Part shown: positions 53,843 through 63,137 of the stretch, piece after piece
How positions within the stretch are numbered: position 1 is the stretch's first letter
How the letters are laid out: the number at the start of each line of letters is the position of its first letter
Notes under the pieces: model-generated
What the model was told of the DNA's origin: nothing
Databases searched by the model: none
Seen by the model: only the letters and a program-made list of their open reading frames with translations
Translations under genes and position numbers: made by a program
NCBI GenBank assembly: GCA_947497065.1
Contig: CANMEQ010000004.1
Location: 248,001 to 312,000, forward strand
Reading direction: 5' to 3'
From: an uncultured Paracoccaceae bacterium
Lineage (GTDB): Bacteria > Pseudomonadota > Alphaproteobacteria > Rhodobacterales > Rhodobacteraceae
DNA: 64,000 nt

Positions 53843-53876
53843 AAAAAGGCCCGTCAAAATTTGGCGGGCCTTTTTA
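53843..53876. terminator. Bidirectional terminator between the DsbA-like gene and lpxK
   Basis: AAAAAGGCCCGTC-AAAATTT-GGCGGGCCTTTTT hairpin with A and T tracts on the two sides. It reaches the lpxK stop codon. Confidence 0.9.
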
Positions 53877-54866
53877 TTTCTGAGTTTGGCCAAGCCCCAG
53901 TGAAGCGAATTTGGCATCCAACGCAGCCCAATCTTGCACGTTCAAACGAACAGGGATCGTCGTGACTTTGCTTCGAAAACCAGCAGGCAAACGCACGGCG
54001 TCTTTTTCTGTGGTCACCATGTGCAGCCCGCGTGCTTTGGCCTCGGTTTCGAGCCGCAATAACAGGCTGTCGGTCAGGGGCTGATGGTCGTCCAATGCTT
54101 CGCCACGCACAACATCCGCGCCGAGGCCTCGCAGCGTGGCAAAAAACTTCTCAGGATGGCCAATGCCCGCAAAAGCCAGAACGGGAAGCCCGTTTAACGG
54201 CATGCCGGTGGGCAGCGGGTCAAGTCGGCCCTCTAAACGGATGCAGGTGGCTGGCAGGTTCGGCTTGAAGTTTGATCGTGCCGTGTCGTGGCCGATCACC
54301 ATCAATGCGTCCGCGCGTGCGAGCCCTTTTCCGACCGGCTCGCGCAGGGGGCCTGCTGGAATGCTGCGGCCGTTCCCAAAGCCCTTCACCGCATCAACCA
54401 CCACGATTTGAAGGTCTTTGTGCACGCTCGGGTTTTGGAACCCATCGTCCATCAAGATCACGGATGCACCGGCAGCTTCTGCAGCTTGCACACCGGCGGC
54501 TCGGTCTTTCGCGACCCATGTGGGCGTGAATGCCGCCAACAAAAGCGGCTCATCACCCACATCGTTTGCGTCGTGCGCTGTCGGGTCCACTTGAACAGGC
54601 CCCTCTTGCGTGCCGCCATAGCCGCGGCTGACGATGTGGACGTTTTGCCCCAATGCGTTGAGGCGGATGGCCAGCGCAATTGCCGTTGGCGTTTTGCCCG
54701 TTCCGCCTGCGTTTATGTTTCCGATGCAAATGACTGGAACTGCTGCACGGTGCGATGGCGCGCGCGCGACGCGCCGTGCAGTTGCTGCCGCATATAGCGC
54801 GCCTATTGGCGCGAGAAGTGCCGCGCGAAGGCTGTTATTTTTGTACCAGAACAGAGGCGGTTTCAT
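53874..54866 (-). CDS. lpxK: Lipid A 4'-kinase
   Basis: A 330-residue inner-membrane-associated kinase that phosphorylates the 4' position of the lipid A disaccharide precursor. The N-terminus [27 protein letters not shown] contains the membrane-associated helix, followed by P-loop [17 protein letters not shown]. The conserved [29 protein letters not shown] and [10 protein letters not shown] motifs are present. The start at 54866 overlaps the waaA stop as ATGA. The neighbouring KDO-transferase-like gene places it in a lipopolysaccharide core operon. Confidence 0.95.
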   Translation of the reverse strand: MKPPLFWYKNNSLRAALLAPIGALYAAATARRVARAPSHRAAVPVICIGNINAGGTGKTPTAIALAIRLNALGQNVHIVSRGYGGTQEGPVQVDPTAHDANDVGDEPLLLAAFTPTWVAKDRAAGVQAAEAAGASVILMDDGFQNPSVHKDLQIVVVDAVKGFGNGRSIPAGPLREPVGKGLARADALMVIGHDTARSNFKPNLPATCIRLEGRLDPLPTGMPLNGLPVLAFAGIGHPEKFFATLRGLGADVVRGEALDDHQPLTDSLLLRLETEAKARGLHMVTTEKDAVRLPAGFRSKVTTIPVRLNVQDWAALDAKFASLGLGQTQK

Positions 54867-55987
54867 GGGGTCCCTCGGGCTAAATCGACGCAATCCTGTG
54901 CGTGTTGCACCAATCCATTGATGATATCAGCGGAACGGGTGAGCTCTTCCCAGCCCGCCAAGGACATGCGCGCGCATTGCTCTGGTGATGACAGCGTTGC
55001 AATTGCAATGCCTAGTTCGGCTGCTGATCTGATTTCGCGGCTTGCTTCGACGCTTGCGAGCCGTTCAAACCGTGTTTCGTGCGGATATTTACGGGTCCCG
55101 TGAACGACAGCAGAGCCGAGGATGATTGGGTCGTAGGGTGAGGCAACTTTGCCCGCGCGCAACGTTCCCCCAATGAAGGTGAGAGGTGCGATGCGATACC
55201 AAAGCCCTAGCTCATCCGGAAGATCAGCGATGTAGGCCTGCATATCTGGAAGCGGATCGTCACCCTCTGATCGGATACCCGTGTGCAAACCTGCGTCGCG
55301 CAACACCTCAGCAACCTGCGGCCCGCTGTCGATATCGGACGGAGTAAGGATCATCATCATCCGGTGGCTTTTACGGCTAGCTGCCAGATGTGCCTTGGCC
55401 AGATGCGTGATTTCCGCAGCACTGACATTTGCGGCAAGCCAAACTGGGCGCGAGCCCACCGCCTCGGCCATCACGGTGTATTCGTTGGAATTGTAGGGCA
55501 ACGGTAATGTGTCTTCTAGGATTGGCCCTGTTGCCTCTACCCGTTCAGACGGTACGCCCCCGCGGCGCAGACGGGTCGCAGTCGCCCCATCTTTTGTAAG
55601 AATGCGGTCGAAGGCCTTTACTGCGTTTCGTGTGGCCCTGGGCAACCAGCCAGCGCCGTTTCCTAAAATGCCTGAAACGTTCGCATTGATGAGCGTGGCG
55701 GGGAGATCTGCCCGGTGAACATATCGAAGCAGGACTGGCCTAAGCGTGCCGCCGTTCCAGATTAGGTGATCTGGTTTCCAGTCTTCAAGAAACACATGGA
55801 CCCGATGGGGAGTGTCCGCAGGCAATGCTTCCGCCTCGACCATTTTTGGGAGGGGCTGCAGCATATCCAGAACGGAGGGGTCTGCCGTCACGAGAACACT
55901 CGTATCCGGCATTTGTTGCGAGAGGCGCGCGATCAAGGACTGGGTCGAGCTGACGCAGTTTGCGTCGCCGCAATGAACCCAAATCAT
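54863..55987 (-). CDS. waaA: KDO-transferase-like protein lacking the usual anchor and catalytic Glu
   Basis: A 374-residue GT-B protein similar to WaaA (KdtA), which adds KDO to lipid A. The C-terminal half is typical: [42 protein letters not shown]. It begins directly at the first fold strand, without the N-terminal membrane helix of classical WaaA. Aligned with W-F-H-A-A-S-V-G-E, it reads W-V-H-C-G-D-A-N-C, so the catalytic Glu is replaced by Cys11. Its tight coupling to lpxK suggests a lipid A role, but activity may differ or depend on another copy. Confidence 0.8.
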   Translation of the reverse strand: MIWVHCGDANCVSSTQSLIARLSQQMPDTSVLVTADPSVLDMLQPLPKMVEAEALPADTPHRVHVFLEDWKPDHLIWNGGTLRPVLLRYVHRADLPATLINANVSGILGNGAGWLPRATRNAVKAFDRILTKDGATATRLRRGGVPSERVEATGPILEDTLPLPYNSNEYTVMAEAVGSRPVWLAANVSAAEITHLAKAHLAASRKSHRMMMILTPSDIDSGPQVAEVLRDAGLHTGIRSEGDDPLPDMQAYIADLPDELGLWYRIAPLTFIGGTLRAGKVASPYDPIILGSAVVHGTRKYPHETRFERLASVEASREIRSAAELGIAIATLSSPEQCARMSLAGWEELTRSADIINGLVQHAQDCVDLARGTP

Positions 55988-56002
55988 CCCGCGCGCCCGT
56001 TC

Positions 56003-56245
56003 TTAACCGAGTTCTTCAGTCGCCGAAGCTGCGGCTTCTTCATCACGCAGGCGGTGAATGTGCGCAATAAAGTACCGCATGTGGGCATTGTCTACGGTCC
56101 GCTGTGCTTCAGCTTTCCAGGCGTTAAATGCGGTTTCATAGTTGGGAAACATACCGACGATGTGAATGTCGTTCACGTCCTTGAATGCGTTCTTGGTCGG
56201 ATCGATGAGCTCGCCACCGAAAACAAGATGTAGGCGTTGGGTCAT
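56003..56245 (-). CDS. DUF4170 protein
   Basis: An 80-residue soluble alpha/beta protein beginning MTQRLHLVFGGELIDPTKNAFKD, with FPNYETAFNAWKAEAQRTVDNAHMRYFIAHIHRL. This pattern is the DUF4170 family, conserved in alphaproteobacteria beside lipid A genes. No biochemical function is known to me. It lies 15 bases upstream of the KDO-transferase-like gene, so it is in the same operon and may act in lipopolysaccharide assembly. Confidence 0.85.
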   Translation of the reverse strand: MTQRLHLVFGGELIDPTKNAFKDVNDIHIVGMFPNYETAFNAWKAEAQRTVDNAHMRYFIAHIHRLRDEEAAASATEELG

Positions 56246-56324
56246 TTAGGTACCTATGCAAAATTTTTCTGGCCTGACCCTAGGACGTGGCGATGCTGGC
56301 GTAAAGCAGATCGGGCCAAATGGG

Positions 56325-57098
56325 TTAGGCGAGGGCGGCGATAATCTGGTGGTGGACGCCACCGGCTGCCACCATTCCGTGCAATTGCGGATGTGCGTTG
56401 TTGAAGCCGGGCAGCTTGCCGGCCTGATCGGACACTGTACCGCCTGCCTCGGTTACGAGAAGGCTTCCAGCGGCCACATCCCATTCCCATGTTGGCCGCA
56501 AGGTGAGCATCGCGTCAAACTGTCCTTGGGCGACCAAGGCAAGCCGGTAGGCTAACGATGACCTGAAAACGCGTTGGAATGGAGGCGCCTCATCGGCCCA
56601 GAATTTAGGGTCCATGTTGGGCTTGGCGGTTAGGACGGTCGCGGCCTCGATAGGTTTGTCTTTGGTGGTGGAGAGTGGCACGCCGTTGCATTGCGCGCCT
56701 TGCCCCAACTGGGCGGTGTACATCAGATCGCGCATGGGCAGATAAACGACGCCCACGGTCACGATGCCGTTTTCAACGATCGCCAATGAATGCGCCCAGT
56801 CTTCGCTGCCTTGAATGAACGATCGTGTACCGTCTATCGGGTCTACGACAAACAGCCGGTCTGTTGCTTGTCGTGCATCGCCATCCTCGGTCTCTTCAGA
56901 AAGCCAACCATAGTCTGGTCGCGCCGCTTGTAGGTCAGCCTCAAGTTGGCGATTTACGTGTAGGTCGGCTTCTGTAACGGGGCCTTGGCCGCCCGACTTT
57001 TCCCATACTTCGGGGGTTGCGTTGAAATAGCCGGTGGCAATTTCGCCGCTGGTGCGGGCGGCTTGGATAAGCAGGTCAAGATCAGGCGAATTAGGCAC
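56325..57098 (-). CDS. cysQ: Inositol-monophosphatase-family enzyme, probable 3'(2'),5'-bisphosphate nucleotidase
   Basis: A 257-residue Mg-dependent phosphatase. GPVTEADLHVNRQLEADL, LSEETED (metal Glu pair), VVDPIDGTRSFIQG and the late WEWDVAAGSLLVTEAGG are the family motifs. CysQ-type enzymes remove the 3'-phosphate from PAP left over by PAPS use, which would fit the sulfotransferase in the EPS locus; inositol phosphate activity cannot be excluded. The start is placed at a GTG (57098) overlapping the pmbA stop by eight bases; a TTG at 57104 is the alternative. Confidence 0.82.
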   Translation of the reverse strand: MPNSPDLDLLIQAARTSGEIATGYFNATPEVWEKSGGQGPVTEADLHVNRQLEADLQAARPDYGWLSEETEDGDARQATDRLFVVDPIDGTRSFIQGSEDWAHSLAIVENGIVTVGVVYLPMRDLMYTAQLGQGAQCNGVPLSTTKDKPIEAATVLTAKPNMDPKFWADEAPPFQRVFRSSLAYRLALVAQGQFDAMLTLRPTWEWDVAAGSLLVTEAGGTVSDQAGKLPGFNNAHPQLHGMVAAGGVHHQIIAALA

Positions 57099-58437
57099 CG
57101 GCAAGCGTCATCTTATCGATCATCAGGCTGGGGATGACGCGGCTCAGATGCGGCTTTGCATCATTGGCGGGGATAATGCGCGCCAACATGTCGTGCAGAT
57201 TGCCAGCCACCGTGCATTCATTCACAGGGTAGGCAATCTCGCCATTCTCGATCCAAAATCCAGATGCCCCGCGCGAGTAATCACCGGTGTTTGGGTTTAT
57301 CGTGGACCCGATCATTGATGTGATCAAAAGGCCGGTGCCCATTTCGCGGATAAGATCATCGCGTGTTTGGTTGCCTTGGGTCAAAGTCATGTGCGTGTTG
57401 GAGGGCGATGGCGGCCCGGATGTTCCGCGGGATGCACTTGCCGTGCTTGTCAAACCCAGTTTGCGCGCGGTCGCGAGGTCTAGCGTCCATCCGGTAAGCA
57501 CGCCGTCATCAATAATTTTGCGATCTTGTGTTGGCAGGCCTTCGCCATCAAACAGCCGCGATCCAGATACACGCGCACGGTGCGGTGTTTCGATAAGGTC
57601 GATCCCCGCTGGCAACACGCGCTCGCCCACTTTGCCCATCAACCAAGATGAGCCGCGGGCAATTGCGGCCCCATTGCTGGCGGACAAGAGATGACCAATT
57701 AGGGACGATGCAACGCGTTCGTCAAACAGCACAGGGTATGTGCCTGTTTGTGGCTTTTGTGCGCCATGGCGGGCCACTGCGCGTTCACCTGCGATGCGAC
57801 CGATTTCAGCAGCGTCGCGTCGATCTGATAGGTGGATACGGCTGTCAAAATCATAGTCCCGTTCCATCTCTGTCCCGGTGCCTGCAATTGCGACAGTGCT
57901 CAACGTATGCCCCGTGCTTTCGTAGCCGCCTGAAAACCCGTTCGTTGCTGAAAGGTGAACCTGGCGTCTGCCATAGGCCGCCGTTGCAGATTGGGCTTGC
58001 GCGACACCGTTCACGGCCAAGGCAGCAGCTTCAGAAACTCGGGCTTGTTCTTCCATCCACGCGGGGTCCGGTTCTGGCGTGTTATCGACCAAATCCAAGC
58101 GCGTGGGGTCCAACTGTGTTGCCAATTGCGAGGGGTCAGCCAAACCAGCGTGTGGATCTTCCGGTGCCACGCCTGCCATTGCGACAGCGCGTACCGCCAT
58201 CTCTTCGATGGTGCGGTCAGATGTATCAGACGCCGAGACATTGGCGGAACGATTGCCCACAAACACCCGCAACCCAATGTCTGTCCCTTCAGATCGCTGC
58301 GCTTCTTCTAAAACTGAATTGCGAACGTCGATAGAAACGGACGTGCCTGCAATGGCGACAGAATCGGCGGCGTCTGCACCAGCGGCTTTGGCGGCTTCAA
58401 TGAGGCGATGGGTTAAATCAGCGAGCGATTGGGTCAT
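57091..58437 (-). CDS. pmbA: TldD/PmbA-family peptide maturation protein
   Basis: A 448-residue protein of the metalloprotease-like TldD/PmbA family; PmbA (TldE) is the non-metal partner of the TldD protease. Conserved stretches include RNSVLEEAQRSEGTDIGLRVFVG, YDFDSRIHLSDRRDAAEIG, PVLFDERVASSLIGHLLSASNG and GDYSRGASGFWIENGEIAYPV. It lacks the HExxxH motif of TldD, as expected. The ATG at 58437 has AAGGA seven bases upstream, while the ATG at 58443 is too close to it. A tldD gene is not in the window. Confidence 0.9.
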   Translation of the reverse strand: MTQSLADLTHRLIEAAKAAGADAADSVAIAGTSVSIDVRNSVLEEAQRSEGTDIGLRVFVGNRSANVSASDTSDRTIEEMAVRAVAMAGVAPEDPHAGLADPSQLATQLDPTRLDLVDNTPEPDPAWMEEQARVSEAAALAVNGVAQAQSATAAYGRRQVHLSATNGFSGGYESTGHTLSTVAIAGTGTEMERDYDFDSRIHLSDRRDAAEIGRIAGERAVARHGAQKPQTGTYPVLFDERVASSLIGHLLSASNGAAIARGSSWLMGKVGERVLPAGIDLIETPHRARVSGSRLFDGEGLPTQDRKIIDDGVLTGWTLDLATARKLGLTSTASASRGTSGPPSPSNTHMTLTQGNQTRDDLIREMGTGLLITSMIGSTINPNTGDYSRGASGFWIENGEIAYPVNECTVAGNLHDMLARIIPANDAKPHLSRVIPSLMIDKMTLAGA

Positions 58438-58475
58438 GAACATTCCTTTAGCTTGCTGAGGAGGTAGTCCTAGTC

Positions 58476-58503
58476 GGGGCGGCCCGCAAGGGTGGGCCGC
58501 CCC
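58476..58503 (-). terminator. Hairpin after the first DUF2125 gene
   Basis: GGGGCGGCCC and GGGCCGCCCC form a perfect 10-bp stem with an eight-base loop, seven bases past the stop of the minus-strand gene. No T tract follows, so it may be a stabilising or attenuating structure rather than a classical terminator. Confidence 0.55.
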
Positions 58504-58509
58504 AGAAGG

Positions 58510-60012
58510 TTATTGAAGACGTTGGCCATTGGCCAAAAGGTGGCCTTCTTCGTTCACTTCGATCACGGTTTCCAACTGGTCATTCCCAACTTGTGTCGCG
58601 AACATGCCCATCATCATGCGTGGCATCATCAGATCTTCCGCAGGGATGAAGCCCATCTCAACCAAAGTATCCATCAACGCGTTTGCGCCGTTAAGGTTGA
58701 TGGTGACTGCGCCTTCTGGACGCGGGAAGCCGGCGAAGGTTTCAAGGTCGGTCCAGTCTAACGTCATTGATCCCTCGGCCGTCGCCTGCGCGCCAACAGC
58801 CGCGATGTTCAGGTTTTCGATCGTCACTTCGTCGATCTGCACCGGTGGCGGGCCGAAGATTTGGCCCATCGCTGCGAAATCAAGAAGGTCGAGGCCGCTG
58901 GTACCCATACCCGTAATATCAAACGTCACCTCCGCAGGATCGCGGGGCAGCTGTGATGCGGGATCAAACATGTTCCAAATCGTCTCGCCCATTGTGATGC
59001 CTTGCAGTGATGTTGCGATGCGGAAATCTTGTGCCGCGTCTGATGCGTTCAACGGCAAATTGTAGGCCGCAGTTATAGCGTCGATGGCGAACTCCAATGG
59101 CGCAGGAAACAGCAACGGATCGTTGAACGCCATGCTGAAGCCGTCTGCATCTGCCGTAAGGCTCAGGCCATCCTCGCCCAGCACGATTGACGCTGTTTGT
59201 GCGCCGGTGGTTGTTTCTTGCGAATTGAGGATATCGCCGTTCAACGTTGTAACGGTGGACGATGCACTGCCCGCGCCTGTGCTTTCGATAGCGATGTTGA
59301 GGCCGTCTCGCATGGCTTGGCTCAGGTTCATGAGGTCAGACCCGCCGACCGGCAACGTCGCCGCAACCGCGGCTGTGATGGGCTGCGATGTTTGCGTTGA
59401 TGTCGATGTCACGTTGTCGACGTTGAAGGTGAATTCGGCGTTGCTTGTGCCGGTTTCGGATTGGGCCGTGTAGGTGATCAAATTGCCTTCGGTCACACGA
59501 GAGACGTTCGTGAACGTGTCCAATGTCATGCCGCCCGTGATGCTCACTGCTTCACCCTGAGCGTCATCAACGGTCACGTTAACCACCTCGACCTGCCAGT
59601 TCGTGGCCTCTGTATCATATTCGATATCGCCTGCGTCGCCGGTCGCGGTTGATGTATAGCTGTCATTTTTTGCGGTCAGTTCGGCTGTAAATGTCCCCTC
59701 GCCGGAGATGCCACCAGCGACCAATATCGTCATGGGCGATGGCCAGGTGATCGTCACGCTACCGTCGTTATTCTCGTCCAGCGTGATGGGGTCCATCTTG
59801 ATCTGCAGGCTTCCGGCCCCTTCTGGCAGGATAAAGTTTACCTCTGGGCTGACGGCGCCTTCAGGTGTCATTTCACCGCTGAGTGTTCCGCCAAAAGCCG
59901 CATAAAGGGCCTGTTGGTTCGACCAAACATCAGCGGCTGTAACATCTGCCAATGCCGGTGTGGCGAGTGCGGCTGAAATTGCCACCAGACTGGTCGTTAA
60001 TTTGAGGGTCAT
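58510..60012 (-). CDS. DUF2125 periplasmic protein
   Basis: A 500-residue secreted protein with a signal peptide (about 1-23, ATPALADVT). It is rich in T, D, A and beta-strand patterns, with no catalytic motif evident. The C-terminal third is the DUF2125 signature (FPRPEGAVTINLNGAN, MPRMMMGMFATQVG, EGHLLANGQRLQ). Role unknown; the family is common in Rhodobacteraceae envelopes. The start at 60012 is preferred, because AGGAG is seven bases upstream of it and only one base from the ATG at 60018. It is a tandem paralogue of the next gene. Confidence 0.85.
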   Translation of the reverse strand: MTLKLTTSLVAISAALATPALADVTAADVWSNQQALYAAFGGTLSGEMTPEGAVSPEVNFILPEGAGSLQIKMDPITLDENNDGSVTITWPSPMTILVAGGISGEGTFTAELTAKNDSYTSTATGDAGDIEYDTEATNWQVEVVNVTVDDAQGEAVSITGGMTLDTFTNVSRVTEGNLITYTAQSETGTSNAEFTFNVDNVTSTSTQTSQPITAAVAATLPVGGSDLMNLSQAMRDGLNIAIESTGAGSASSTVTTLNGDILNSQETTTGAQTASIVLGEDGLSLTADADGFSMAFNDPLLFPAPLEFAIDAITAAYNLPLNASDAAQDFRIATSLQGITMGETIWNMFDPASQLPRDPAEVTFDITGMGTSGLDLLDFAAMGQIFGPPPVQIDEVTIENLNIAAVGAQATAEGSMTLDWTDLETFAGFPRPEGAVTINLNGANALMDTLVEMGFIPAEDLMMPRMMMGMFATQVGNDQLETVIEVNEEGHLLANGQRLQ

Positions 60013-60082
60013 GCCCATACTCCTGCTAGTTATAAGCTGCGGCCTTGGTCTAAGCCGCGCTATTCAATTGATTTTCGCTAAG

Positions 60083-61618
60083 TTAGCGCAGCCGCTGGCC
60101 ATTTGCGAGAACATGCCCCTCGCGGTTCACTTCGATGGTCGAGGTGAGCATATCTTCGCCGACAGAGGTGGCGAACATGCCCAACATCATGCGCGGCATC
60201 AGGGCATCATCGGCGGGGATGACCCCCATTTCGATTAGGCTGTCGACCAATCCGTTGACCCCGTTGATTGCAAATTCAACCGTGCCTTCGGGGCGCGGGA
60301 AACCTCCGAATGTTTCCAGATCATCATTGTCGAACGTTAACGCGCCATTGCCGGTTATTTCCGCGCCTGCGCCTCGTACCGTCAGGTCAGTGAGTTGCAC
60401 GCCGTTTAATTCGCCAGGCACATCCGTCATCCTCAAGGATTCTTGTTGGTCAGGGTCCATCACATCAAAGAACGGGGTGACCTGTGCCTCCAGCCCCAAT
60501 GCAACGGTAAACGCATCGCGCGGGAGGCTCTCGGTAGGATCAATCAGGCGCCAGATATCGTTGTTGAAGGCCAAATCAGTGAAGTTAAACGCAAACCGTG
60601 CGTCGCGCGGTCCATCTTCGCCTTGGCTGAGAGGCAAGCGGATATCAAACCCGTAACGTGCCATCGCAGCTTCGATGGCAAAGGGAACTTCGTTGGGTAC
60701 CCAAAGGCTGAAATCGATCCCACGGGAGCCCCCAGTGTAGATCAATTCATCATAGTTGAACGCAAACCCCAGCTCGCCGGCTTCAACGGTCGCCTTGCCA
60801 GATGCTGTTTCGCCATCGGCATTCGCATCAAATGCGTACCGCAAAGCGCCGAAACTATACCCACCTTGCAGTGCTAAGCCGTCATCAAAGGGGGGATAGT
60901 CGGCCTCGAGGTCTAAATCTGTCGGAAGAGCTAAGTCCGCAAATGCAAAGATGTCCGCGATGTCAGCTGTTGCCTCAATTATACCTTCGCCATCAATTTC
61001 GGATAGCAACAGATCGACATCCAAAGCGCCGAGATCGAATTTGTAGGAAACGCGCGTCATGTCGTCTTCACTGACGGAATATTGGCCCGACAGATCACGC
61101 AGTGCGATTGTTGCATCTTCGATCGCAACCTCATCTGCTGCGCCACCTTCCACGCTGTCGATCGTCATCGCGTATCGGTCAGCCGTGAGATCATAGGTCA
61201 TCGCGTCGGGGGTCCCTGCGACCGTTAAATTCAGGCCAGTCTGGCTGACACTGAGGTTGATGATCGAGGGCGTTTCAAGGTCTGGCGTTAACTCCACCGT
61301 AATTGGGTAAGTATCAGAGATCGTGACGCCCACCGTCCCGTCATCATTTTCTGTTAACACGATATCGCCCAGCGCCGCAGTGACAGATGCCTCTTCGTCG
61401 GACAGTGCGATTTTCACGTCAGACACTGTGAGCGTATTGCCGGACAGTGTTTCGCCACCTGTTGTGAACCCATCGCCGTAGATGGCCATTTGACCCGTCC
61501 AATTGTCCCAAACTTGTTGGGCCGTGACATCGGCCTGGGCCGCGGTGGTCGACACCAGAAGGCCCCAAACGCTGATGTTCAATGGCGATGAAATGCGCGC
61601 CTTGTCAAACCATGCCAT
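60083..61618 (-). CDS. DUF2125 periplasmic protein, paralogue of its neighbour
   Basis: A 511-residue protein with a signal-like hydrophobic stretch (about 13-29, VWGLLVSTTAAQADVT). It has the same architecture as the 58510 gene and near-identical C-terminal blocks (GGFPRPEGTVEFAINGVNG, MPRMMLGMFATSVG, EGHVLANGQRLR). The middle is more diverged. GAGGG lies before the ATG at 61618. It sits 70 bases upstream of the paralogue on the same strand, so the pair probably arose by tandem duplication. Function unknown. Confidence 0.85.
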   Translation of the reverse strand: MAWFDKARISSPLNISVWGLLVSTTAAQADVTAQQVWDNWTGQMAIYGDGFTTGGETLSGNTLTVSDVKIALSDEEASVTAALGDIVLTENDDGTVGVTISDTYPITVELTPDLETPSIINLSVSQTGLNLTVAGTPDAMTYDLTADRYAMTIDSVEGGAADEVAIEDATIALRDLSGQYSVSEDDMTRVSYKFDLGALDVDLLLSEIDGEGIIEATADIADIFAFADLALPTDLDLEADYPPFDDGLALQGGYSFGALRYAFDANADGETASGKATVEAGELGFAFNYDELIYTGGSRGIDFSLWVPNEVPFAIEAAMARYGFDIRLPLSQGEDGPRDARFAFNFTDLAFNNDIWRLIDPTESLPRDAFTVALGLEAQVTPFFDVMDPDQQESLRMTDVPGELNGVQLTDLTVRGAGAEITGNGALTFDNDDLETFGGFPRPEGTVEFAINGVNGLVDSLIEMGVIPADDALMPRMMLGMFATSVGEDMLTSTIEVNREGHVLANGQRLR

Positions 61619-61731
61619 ATGCGAACCCTCTCGTTCAAATTGTTGAGAATAGCTTTTCAATTCCTGTGCGGGGGGTCAAGGTCGGGAAAACGTGACGCAA
61701 ACGGTGTCGCACGCCATTGGGAAAGGGATGC

Positions 61732-62484
61732 ATGATGGATTTGACAGGGAAAGTGGTACTGATCACCGGCGCGAGCAGAGGTATTGGCGCTGCGAGTGCA
61801 GTGGCCTTCGCCGAGGCTGGCGCCAAAGTCGCATTGGTTGCGCGATCAGCAGATCAAATTGAGGCTTTGGCGCAAGACATTGGTGACGCTGCGATTGCGA
61901 TCACCTGCGATGTTGCGTCCTACGCCGATGTGGTTGCGGCCATTGATCAAACAGAAGCCGCTTTTGGCCCGCTCGATATTTTTGTTGGCAACGCGGGTCT
62001 ACTCGACCCGATCAGCCATTTGGCAACGGCCGACCCAGACGCATGGGGCAAGACAATTGATGTTAACCTGAAGGGGGTGTTCAACGGAATGCGCGCAGCA
62101 ATGCCCGGCATGATCGAACGCGGCGCTGGCACAATCATAACGGTCTCTTCAGGGGCGGCTCATGGACCTGTCGAGGCTTGGTCGTCTTACTGTTCCTCCA
62201 AGGCAGGTGCGTTCATGTTGACCCGCTGTGCGGATAAAGAGGCGCGCGACAAAGGGTTGCGTGTAATGGGACTTTCACCGGGGACGGTGGCGACCGACAT
62301 GCAGCGCGATATCAAAGCCTCTGGGATTAACCCGGTGAGCCAGTTGGAATGGTCCGATCATATTCCACCAGAATGGCCCGCGCAGGCCTTGGTTTGGATG
62401 TGCTCATCCGATGCAGACGAATTTTGTGGAACAGATATTTCTTTGCGGGATGAAGACATTCGCCGTCGGGTGGGGCTGACGTGA
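61732..62484 (+). CDS. Short-chain dehydrogenase/reductase
   Basis: A 250-residue NAD(P)-dependent oxidoreductase. The cofactor motif is ITGASRGIGAAS, followed by CDVAS, the structural FVGNAGLL and the catalytic Ser (TVSSGAAHG) with YCSSK (Tyr-x3-Lys). SPGTVATDMQRDI is the usual nicotinamide-proximal loop. Substrate cannot be assigned. The 3' end overlaps the crotonase gene as GTGA, suggesting a shared pathway, possibly acyl-CoA or hydroxyacid metabolism. ATGs at 61732 and 61735 are equivalent. Confidence 0.9.
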   Translation: MMDLTGKVVLITGASRGIGAASAVAFAEAGAKVALVARSADQIEALAQDIGDAAIAITCDVASYADVVAAIDQTEAAFGPLDIFVGNAGLLDPISHLATADPDAWGKTIDVNLKGVFNGMRAAMPGMIERGAGTIITVSSGAAHGPVEAWSSYCSSKAGAFMLTRCADKEARDKGLRVMGLSPGTVATDMQRDIKASGINPVSQLEWSDHIPPEWPAQALVWMCSSDADEFCGTDISLRDEDIRRRVGLT

Positions 62485-63086
62485 TTGATGCGCATACCGC
62501 AGACGGTTGTTTGACCGTCACGATCAACAGGCCCGAAAAGGCAAATGCCCTCACTGAGGCAATGCTGTCCGAAATTGCAGGCCTTGTCGAAGACACTCAC
62601 GCACAGGTTCTGGTTTTAACCGGGGTGGGCAACGTGTTCAGCGCGGGCGCCGATTTAGATGACGTGCGCGGTGGGACGCTCGCCACAAGTGATCAATGGG
62701 AGCGGCTATCAACGGCGGTCGCGGCGTTTGAAGGCCTGAGCGTTGCGGCGCTTAATGGGACGGCCGCTGGTGGATCTTTGGGCATGGTCTTGGCCTGTGA
62801 TCTGCGCCTGTGTGTGCCATCGGCACAGTTTTTCTACCCTGTCGTTAAAATGGGCGTGCTGCCCCAACCATCTGATCCGGCGCGGTTGGCTGCATTGGTT
62901 GGGCCTTCCATGGCCAAGCGGATATTGATGACCGGTGCAAAGATATCCTCCGCCGAGGCGCTGACCGCCGGTTTGATCGATGTCATCAGCGATGGCGATT
63001 TGGGCACAGATGTGGCTACATTGATCGCCCCGGCGTTGAATGCGCCACGCCGACAGCTGGTGGCGATCAAATCGTTGATTGGCTGA
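62481..63086 (+). CDS. Crotonase-fold protein without the catalytic Glu pair
   Basis: A 201-residue protein of the enoyl-CoA hydratase/isomerase family, shorter than the usual 255-260. CoA-binding and oxyanion-hole segments are present (GNVFSAGADLDDVRG and NGTAAGGSLGMVLACDLRL). The positions of the two hydratase Glu residues hold Gly (in SLGMVLACD) and Val (in FYPVVKMG), so a standard hydratase reaction is unlikely. The C-terminal trimerisation helices are truncated. A GTG start overlaps the SDR stop by four bases. Confidence 0.82.
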   Translation: MIDAHTADGCLTVTINRPEKANALTEAMLSEIAGLVEDTHAQVLVLTGVGNVFSAGADLDDVRGGTLATSDQWERLSTAVAAFEGLSVAALNGTAAGGSLGMVLACDLRLCVPSAQFFYPVVKMGVLPQPSDPARLAALVGPSMAKRILMTGAKISSAEALTAGLIDVISDGDLGTDVATLIAPALNAPRRQLVAIKSLIG

Positions 63087-63137
63087 TCGGCGCAGTGTAA
63101 CCCGATAAAAAAGCTTGAACTGGCGTTAGGGACGAAA

